DNA from: Chlamydiia bacterium
GTDB lineage: Bacteria > Chlamydiota > Chlamydiia > Chlamydiales > FEN-1388
NCBI GenBank assembly: GCA_023269335.1
Contig: JAHFTM010000048.1
Coordinates: 1 to 9,472, forward strand
DNA length: 9,472 nucleotides
Reading direction: 5' to 3'
Shown: positions 6,076 through 9,472 of the stretch, piece by piece
How the letters are laid out: every line of letters begins with the position of its first letter
How positions within the stretch are numbered: position 1 is the first letter of the stretch
Notes under the pieces: generated by a model
What the model was told of the DNA's origin: nothing
What the model saw: the letters and a program-made list of their open reading frames with translations, nothing else
Database searches by the model: none
Position numbers and translations under genes: made by a program

Positions 6076-6174
6076 TCATTTAAAATATGTGAGAAACTTC
6101 CATATATCCTGGGCCGTCAACTCAAATCGTCCGTTGGAGCCTCTATTCCCAATGGATATAAATATAAAATGAGG
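6076..6174 (-). pseudogene. Possible remnant of a protein C-terminus
   Basis: On the minus strand this is a 32-codon open frame ending at TGA, with an in-frame TGA just upstream and no start codon. Its last part reads GNRGSNGR then FELTAQDIWKFLTYFK, which has protein-like composition and a plausible helix at the end, unlike most frames in this AT-rich gap. It could be the decayed 3' end of an ancestral gene or an insertion-sequence transposase. I cannot name a family, and chance remains a fair explanation. Confidence 0.2.
6103..6160. repeat. 7-bp inverted repeat flanking a GC-balanced 44-nt core
   Basis: TATATCC (6103-6109) is the exact reverse complement of GGATATA (6154-6160). The core holds smaller complementary pieces (CAAC 6118-6121 with GTTG 6133-6136; TTGG with CCAA). 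It might be a leader stem, a dyad operator, or the ends of a very small degraded element. No target-site duplication is visible. Confidence 0.3.
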
Positions 6175-6283
6175 TCAATTTACCCTAATAATAAAAAAAT
6201 TAATTAACATATCTATGCGAAGCAAGAGAATTGAGCTGCTTTAAAACCATCTTTTGAGTGTTTTAAATAATTACTATTTGCTG

Positions 6284-6289
6284 TATACT
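6284..6289 (+). promoter_or_regulatory. Candidate -10 element for the transporter-TPR-rsmD operon
   Basis: TATACT, five of six matches to consensus and the same hexamer as that proposed upstream of the 3204 gene, lies 31 nt before ATG 6321. The -35 position at 17-nt spacing reads TTTTAA (6261-6266), which is weak. It would give a leader of only about 25 nt, which lacks an obvious ribosome-binding site. Confidence 0.35.
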
Positions 6290-6320
6290 CTTTCCAATCC
6301 TTAAATGAAGCACGCTGATT

Positions 6321-7241
6321 ATGTGGTTGGTTTTTCTTTTATATGCGCTTTTTGCAAGCGTTTTTACAGTCTCAAAGACAGCTCTTGAATATTCAGAGCC
6401 CTTCTTTTTAGTCGGCACCCGTATGCTTTTAGCAGGCGCCCTTATGCTGCTGTATCAATACCTCAAAAAAGAGCCCATGATCATCAAAAAGAGAGCATGG
6501 GGGAAAATTTTACTCTTAGCCTTTTTTGCTATCTATATCACCAACGTGTTTGAATTTTGGGGATTACAGTACCTTACCTCCTTTAAAACCTGCTTTATCT
6601 ATAGTCTATCACCTTTTCTCTCAGTGCTTTTCTCTTATCTTCTTTTTTCTGAAACTCTCTCTAGAAAAAAGTGGCTTGGCCTCTTGATTGGCTTTGTTGG
6701 ATTCATTCCTGTTCTTCTGATTCAAACAACACAAGAAGAGCTTGCCGGTCATTTATGGATCTTTTCATGGGCAGAGCTTGCTGTAGTTGCAGCTGTAGCC
6801 TCTGCAGTCTATGGCTGGATTTTACTCAAACAGCTGGTGCAAGATGAGGGGGTTTCACCCGTTTGTGCTAATGGCTTTTCCATGGTAATTGGTGGCACCT
6901 TAGCACTCACTCAATCACTCATCTTTGAAGAGTGGAACCCTATTCCTGTAAGTAGCTTTACACCTTTTTTTGAATGCACACTCTTCCTCATTTTGGTGTC
7001 AAATTGCATCTGCTATAATCTTTATGGCTTTCTTCTGAAAAGATTTTCTGCTACGTTCATGTCTTTTGCTGGCCTTACGACAGCTCTTTTTACTGCAATC
7101 TTCGGTTTTGCAGTGCATGGCGAAGTCACACACCCTAGTTTTTGGCTGTCATTTTTGATAGTTTGCGTAGGACTTGCGATCTTCTACCAAGAAGAACTGA
7201 AAAAAGGCACTCAGTTTATAAGTGCTTCTAACACTACTTGA
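6321..7241 (+). CDS. EamA/DMT-family ten-segment transporter
   Basis: A 306-residue polytopic inner-membrane protein with about ten hydrophobic segments in two five-segment halves, the usual EamA (DUF6) drug/metabolite transporter layout and length. Family-like features are the start WLVFLLYALFASVFTVSK, the turn-and-helix GLQYLTSFKTCFIYSLSPFL with LLFSETLSRKKWLGLLIGFV at the end of the first half, and the matching end of the second half, LTTALFTAIFGFAVHGE followed by a final span. Substrates of this family are diverse (amino acids, nucleotides, metabolites). A chlamydial DMT member is known as a SAM/SAH exchanger, and co-orientation with the SAM-dependent rsmD fits that role here, but this is inference. 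ATG 6321 has no clear ribosome-binding site. The TPR gene follows after 16 nt. Confidence 0.85.
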   Translation: MWLVFLLYALFASVFTVSKTALEYSEPFFLVGTRMLLAGALMLLYQYLKKEPMIIKKRAWGKILLLAFFAIYITNVFEFWGLQYLTSFKTCFIYSLSPFLSVLFSYLLFSETLSRKKWLGLLIGFVGFIPVLLIQTTQEELAGHLWIFSWAELAVVAAVASAVYGWILLKQLVQDEGVSPVCANGFSMVIGGTLALTQSLIFEEWNPIPVSSFTPFFECTLFLILVSNCICYNLYGFLLKRFSATFMSFAGLTTALFTAIFGFAVHGEVTHPSFWLSFLIVCVGLAIFYQEELKKGTQFISASNTT

Positions 7242-7257
7242 TAATTAAAGGGACTGT

Positions 7258-8277
7258 ATGAAAGCCTCTATGACTGCCTCTGCCTCTCTTTCGGCTCAGC
7301 AGCTCTTTCAGCATAAAGTTGATTCGCTGATTGATGCAGCGCAGACATGCTTCCAACAGATTTCAAAAAAATATTTCGTATTTCATCTCGCTTTTGCTCT
7401 TTTAGTGTTCTGTGAAGTCATTCTTGCGTTGTTCTTTTTTGCCCCACTGATTGACTCCTATTTTATAGGCATAGCTATAGCACTTATTTTTTTTACACTT
7501 CTTCTCTATTTCATCTTGAGGCTTTATTATAATGAACAAAAGCCTGAAGAGCTTACCCTGCTGTGTGATGAGTTTGTAAAAGCCTGCAAAGATTTTGCGC
7601 TGTTTAATGAAAATACGCCTGACCATTATCTGTCAGTAGCTTCTTCGTGCTATCGCATGACAGACCACCTACAAAAAAGCGTACCTCAATTTTATACTGT
7701 TCCAAAGCAGCTTCATTTTCTAGCACCACTTATTGATAAATATGGCTTTCAATTTCATCTAGATGATCTTCATAAGATGAAAGAGCTCTTTTTACTTGCC
7801 GCCATTGATGAACACTTACGTCTTATAAAAAGTATGCCGACAAGCCTTGATGCGCATGCAGCTTGTGCTAATGCCTACATGACGCTCTCATCACATTATG
7901 TTGATTGTAAAAATTCAAAGAAAATACGTTCGACAAGAAAATTACAAGAACTTGTAAGAAGGCAGCGTCACACCGCTCAAAGAGCGCTTGAAGAATTCAA
8001 AATCCTTAATGAATATGCTCCATCAGATCCTTGGGTGCACGAGCAGCTTGCAGTAAGCTTTCGCAACCTGCAAATGCCTAAAGAAGAAATTCAAGCGTAC
8101 GAAACAATTTTGCAGCTCGACCCACATGATTTCGAAGCTGTCTACCAGCTTGGCCTTTGTTACTTCAAACAAGGTGACATAGGCAAAGGATTGAAAATGT
8201 ATGAAAAGCTCAAAGCCGCTGATGCTGAAAAGGCCGCTGAGCTTATTCAACATTACGGAAACTTTGCAATACATTAA
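7258..8277 (+). CDS. Membrane-anchored TPR protein
   Basis: A 339-residue protein. Residues 1-38 are polar. Residues 40-62 and 66-90 form two hydrophobic segments separated by only a few residues, so the termini should lie on the same side with a tight hairpin between. Residues 91-339 are helical; the last part contains recognisable TPRs at about 257-290 (PWVHEQLAVSFRNLQMPKEE, then AYETILQLDP) and 291-324 (DFEAVYQLGLCYFKQGDIGK), with a degenerate TPR-like unit at about 198-254. TPRs mediate protein binding, so this is likely a scaffold. AAAGG at 7247-7251 precedes the ATG at suitable spacing. It lies 16 nt after the transporter gene and 13 nt before rsmD. The bilobed hydrophobic region with a long soluble tail resembles chlamydial Inc proteins. 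No specific family is recognised. Confidence 0.8.
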   Translation: MKASMTASASLSAQQLFQHKVDSLIDAAQTCFQQISKKYFVFHLAFALLVFCEVILALFFFAPLIDSYFIGIAIALIFFTLLLYFILRLYYNEQKPEELTLLCDEFVKACKDFALFNENTPDHYLSVASSCYRMTDHLQKSVPQFYTVPKQLHFLAPLIDKYGFQFHLDDLHKMKELFLLAAIDEHLRLIKSMPTSLDAHAACANAYMTLSSHYVDCKNSKKIRSTRKLQELVRRQRHTAQRALEEFKILNEYAPSDPWVHEQLAVSFRNLQMPKEEIQAYETILQLDPHDFEAVYQLGLCYFKQGDIGKGLKMYEKLKAADAEKAAELIQHYGNFAIH

Positions 8278-8290
8278 GATAAAAGGAAAA

Positions 8291-8848
8291 ATGCACATCG
8301 TAGCCGGCAAATTTCGACGTCGTAAAATTGCCACACCTAAAGGCCAAAGCACCCGCCCAACTTCTGGGCGACTACGCGAGACAGTCTTTAATATTTGCCA
8401 AAATTCAATTGAAAATAGTACTTTCCTTGACCTATGCGCAGGCTCCGGAGCTATGGGCCTTGAAGCGCTCAGCCGCGGGGCCTCTTTTTGTGTCTTTATC
8501 GATAATAACCTGAACGCGTTCCATACTATCTCAGAAAATATTGAAACTTTTGATACAAAAAAGCAGACTAAAGTCATCTATAAAGACGCACTCGCTGCTC
8601 TCAAGCTACTTGTGCAAGAAAAATTTGTTTTTGATATCTGCTACATAGATCCTCCCTACAATGATCAGGAGCTTTTTTCTGCAATTCTTACTTTTCTTGA
8701 TCAACACCCTCATCTTTTCGCAAAGGAGGCTACCCTCTTTATTGAAAGTGGCTTGACTTCTGTGGTTGAAAACATAACGCTCACGCATTTTGCCCAGAAA
8801 AGCAAACGTACAATGGGTCACAGCACTCTTTACATGTTTCAGGCTTGA
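8291..8848 (+). CDS. rsmD: RsmD, 16S rRNA (guanine-966 N2) methyltransferase
   Basis: A 185-residue protein of usual RsmD length. It should methylate N2 of G966 in 16S rRNA on the assembling small subunit, using SAM. The diagnostic start is HIVAGKFRRRKIATPKG followed by STRPTSGRLRETVFNI. The SAM-binding motif is LDLCAGSGAMGLEALSRGA, and the catalytic motif is CYIDPPYND (a DPPY version of the N6/N2-type motif). The frame is open 30 codons upstream of 8291, but that part overlaps the TPR gene; the AAAGGA at 8282-8287 and alignment of the MHIVAGKFR start with known family starts settle the choice. It is the last gene of the operon and ends 12 nt before a convergent gene. Confidence 0.93.
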   Translation: MHIVAGKFRRRKIATPKGQSTRPTSGRLRETVFNICQNSIENSTFLDLCAGSGAMGLEALSRGASFCVFIDNNLNAFHTISENIETFDTKKQTKVIYKDALAALKLLVQEKFVFDICYIDPPYNDQELFSAILTFLDQHPHLFAKEATLFIESGLTSVVENITLTHFAQKSKRTMGHSTLYMFQA

Positions 8849-8881
8849 TCCTGACGACTCCTAAGCACCTTCTGTAGGATC
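8847..8881. repeat. Weak inverted repeat between convergent genes
   Basis: GATCCT at 8847-8852 pairs with AGGATC at 8876-8881, with a G-U extension inside and a 21-nt loop. It spans the rsmD stop and the 3' end of the convergent small gene, the position expected for a shared bidirectional terminator. There is no T-run on either strand, so termination by this element alone is doubtful. Confidence 0.25.
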
Positions 8882-9184
8882 TAGCATATAATTGAGGATA
8901 ATACCTGTGATTATAAGCACCGAGCTAACAAGAGTAGCGGCAAACATCCATTCACAGCATGGTGAATACCTTCTGTTTGCGACGCTTGATGAAGGGAATG
9001 AAGATTCTGTCTGTTGTATTGCAGCAGTGGCAACCTGAGTAACAGGAGACGCACTTGCTGCATTGGCCTTTTTATTTCTTGGCCTGTTGCCATCTTCAGC
9101 TCCCTTATAGCTAGTTTGAGTCAAACCTGGGCAGCTAGAATCTGATACTGTCCGTCTTCGATTTATTCCTAATGATTGTTGCAT
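8861..9184 (-). CDS. Small tail-anchored Ser/Thr/Ala-rich hypothetical protein
   Basis: A 107-residue protein I do not recognise. Residues 1-77 are polar, low-complexity and rich in Ser, Ala, Thr and Gln, with a basic start (SLGINRRRTVSDSS) and no internal hydrophobic stretch. Residues about 78-100 (EWMFAATLVSSVLIITGIIL and beyond) form a single membrane span next to the C-terminus, leaving only LDPTEGA after it. This is a tail-anchor layout with no signal peptide. A strong ribosome-binding site (AGGAAGGG, directly upstream of the ATG on the minus strand) makes real translation likely. It lies 42 nt downstream of the MORN-type gene in the same direction. Disordered N-terminus plus tail anchor would suit a secreted chlamydial membrane protein, but no secretion signal can be demonstrated from sequence. 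Confidence 0.65.
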   Translation of the reverse strand: MQQSLGINRRRTVSDSSCPGLTQTSYKGAEDGNRPRNKKANAASASPVTQVATAAIQQTESSFPSSSVANRRYSPCCEWMFAATLVSSVLIITGIILNYMLDPTEGA

Positions 9185-9226
9185 ACCCTTCCTCGTCTTT
9201 TTGAACTGCAGAATGTCGTCAGAGTA

Positions 9227-9472
9227 CTACTTCACCTTAGCACTCATAGATCCCTTCTCATCATACACCTTCTTCGAAGCAAGGACGTCGTTAATAAAGG
9301 TCTGCTCTACGTGCAGCTTGCCTGTATCGTAGTACTTGTTAAATTTGCCGTGACGCAGCCCCTCTTTATATTCAGCTTCGAAAACTAAAACCCCTTGTGG
9401 ATTCCACTCTTTCATTATCCCTGACAGCTTGCCTTTCTTATAAAAGCTCTGACTTGCTACTACCCCATTTTC
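9227..9472 (-). CDS. MORN-type (YwqK-like) repeat protein, C-terminal part, truncated by window edge
   Basis: The minus-strand frame is open to the window end and stops at TAG 9227-9229, giving the last 81 residues; the internal Met at 9413-9415 is not the true start. Three MORN_2-type units are visible: SFYKKGKLSGIMKEWNPQG, then AEYKEGLRHGKFNKYYDTGK, then TFINDVLASKKVYDEKGSM. Each follows the pattern aromatic, two to four residues, G, then Y/W plus G about ten residues on. These units form short beta-hairpins in YwqK-family proteins, which are often called antitoxins in databases although the role of most is unproven. The N-terminus, including any signal peptide, is outside the window. The downstream tail-anchored gene lies in the same direction and may be co-transcribed. 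Confidence 0.8.
   Translation of the reverse strand, partial: ENGVVASQSFYKKGKLSGIMKEWNPQGVLVFEAEYKEGLRHGKFNKYYDTGKLHVEQTFINDVLASKKVYDEKGSMSAKVK

Larger units (their letters stand above)
5992..6320. other. Divergent intergenic region with candidate promoters and a protein-like relic
   Basis: This 329-nt AT-rich stretch separates the divergent response-regulator and transporter genes. It contains a candidate -10 for each side, a 7-bp inverted repeat (6103-6109 with 6154-6160), and a short minus-strand frame without a start (6076-6174) that reads like a protein C-terminus. A GC-balanced patch at about 6108-6150 stands out from its AT-rich flanks. No tRNA or known RNA structure could be recognised. 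Confidence 0.6.

Noticed and set aside
6110..6150. tRNA or tmRNA 3'-end resemblance (an ACTCAAATCG stretch like a T-loop)
   Set aside because: The flanking bases do not form a T-stem, no acceptor or anticodon arms can be drawn, and no CCA-proximal stem fits.
8201..8290. Thirty-codon N-terminal extension of rsmD
   Set aside because: It overlaps the TPR gene out of frame; RsmD proteins begin at the (M)xIVAGxxR motif, and a ribosome-binding site precedes 8291.
8023..8577. 184-residue minus-strand frame over the TPR gene end and rsmD start
   Set aside because: It lies antisense to two genes with strong family motifs and has no ribosome-binding site or recognisable domain.
9176..9388. 70-residue + strand frame opposite the MORN-type gene
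   Set aside because: It is antisense to the repeat protein and to the ribosome-binding site of the tail-anchored gene, with no supporting signal of its own.

Overview
The window is compact, AT-leaning bacterial DNA with no rRNA, tRNA, CRISPR array or intact mobile element. The best fit is a member of the Chlamydiae, probably an environmental (Parachlamydia-like or Waddlia-like) lineage. The evidence is the tolB - pal - LysM/coiled-coil protein order, which matches the chlamydial tol locus, together with several membrane proteins that have paired hydrophobic segments. Unlike pathogenic Chlamydia, the locus carries a glutamate racemase gene. The assignment rests on family recognition and gene order, without a database search, and genus is not called.

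Region 1 (1-2983, + strand) is a cell-envelope cluster: the 3' part of tolB, then pal, a secreted coiled-coil LysM protein, and murI. Spacing is tight (49 nt, 6 nt, then a 4-nt overlap), so this is very likely one operon. TolB and Pal tie the outer membrane to peptidoglycan, LysM binds glycan, and MurI supplies D-glutamate for the peptidoglycan stem peptide. The racemase carries His at the position where the family signature has Asn, beside the first catalytic Cys.

Region 2 (2984-5305, + strand) starts with a 220-nt leader containing a possible promoter and a long-range stem. Three genes follow: an unrecognised single-pass membrane protein, an N-terminally reduced RqcH-like protein (coiled coil plus NFACT-R, no NFACT-N), and a small two-pass membrane protein. 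The first two overlap by ATGA and the third follows after 3 nt.

Region 3 (5302-5991, - strand) is an OmpR/PhoB-type response regulator with all phosphorylation residues present and no kinase gene beside it. Its 3' end overlaps that of the preceding gene. A 329-nt divergent intergenic region (5992-6320) follows, with candidate promoters and a short protein-like relic.

Region 4 (6321-8848, + strand) is a probable three-gene operon: a ten-segment EamA/DMT transporter, a membrane-anchored TPR protein, and rsmD (16S rRNA m2G966 methyltransferase). Pairing a DMT transporter with a SAM-dependent enzyme makes SAM uptake a reasonable hypothesis for the transporter.

Region 5 (8861-9472, - strand) holds a small tail-anchored Ser/Ala/Thr-rich protein and, running off the window edge, the C-terminal part of a MORN-type (YwqK-like) repeat protein.
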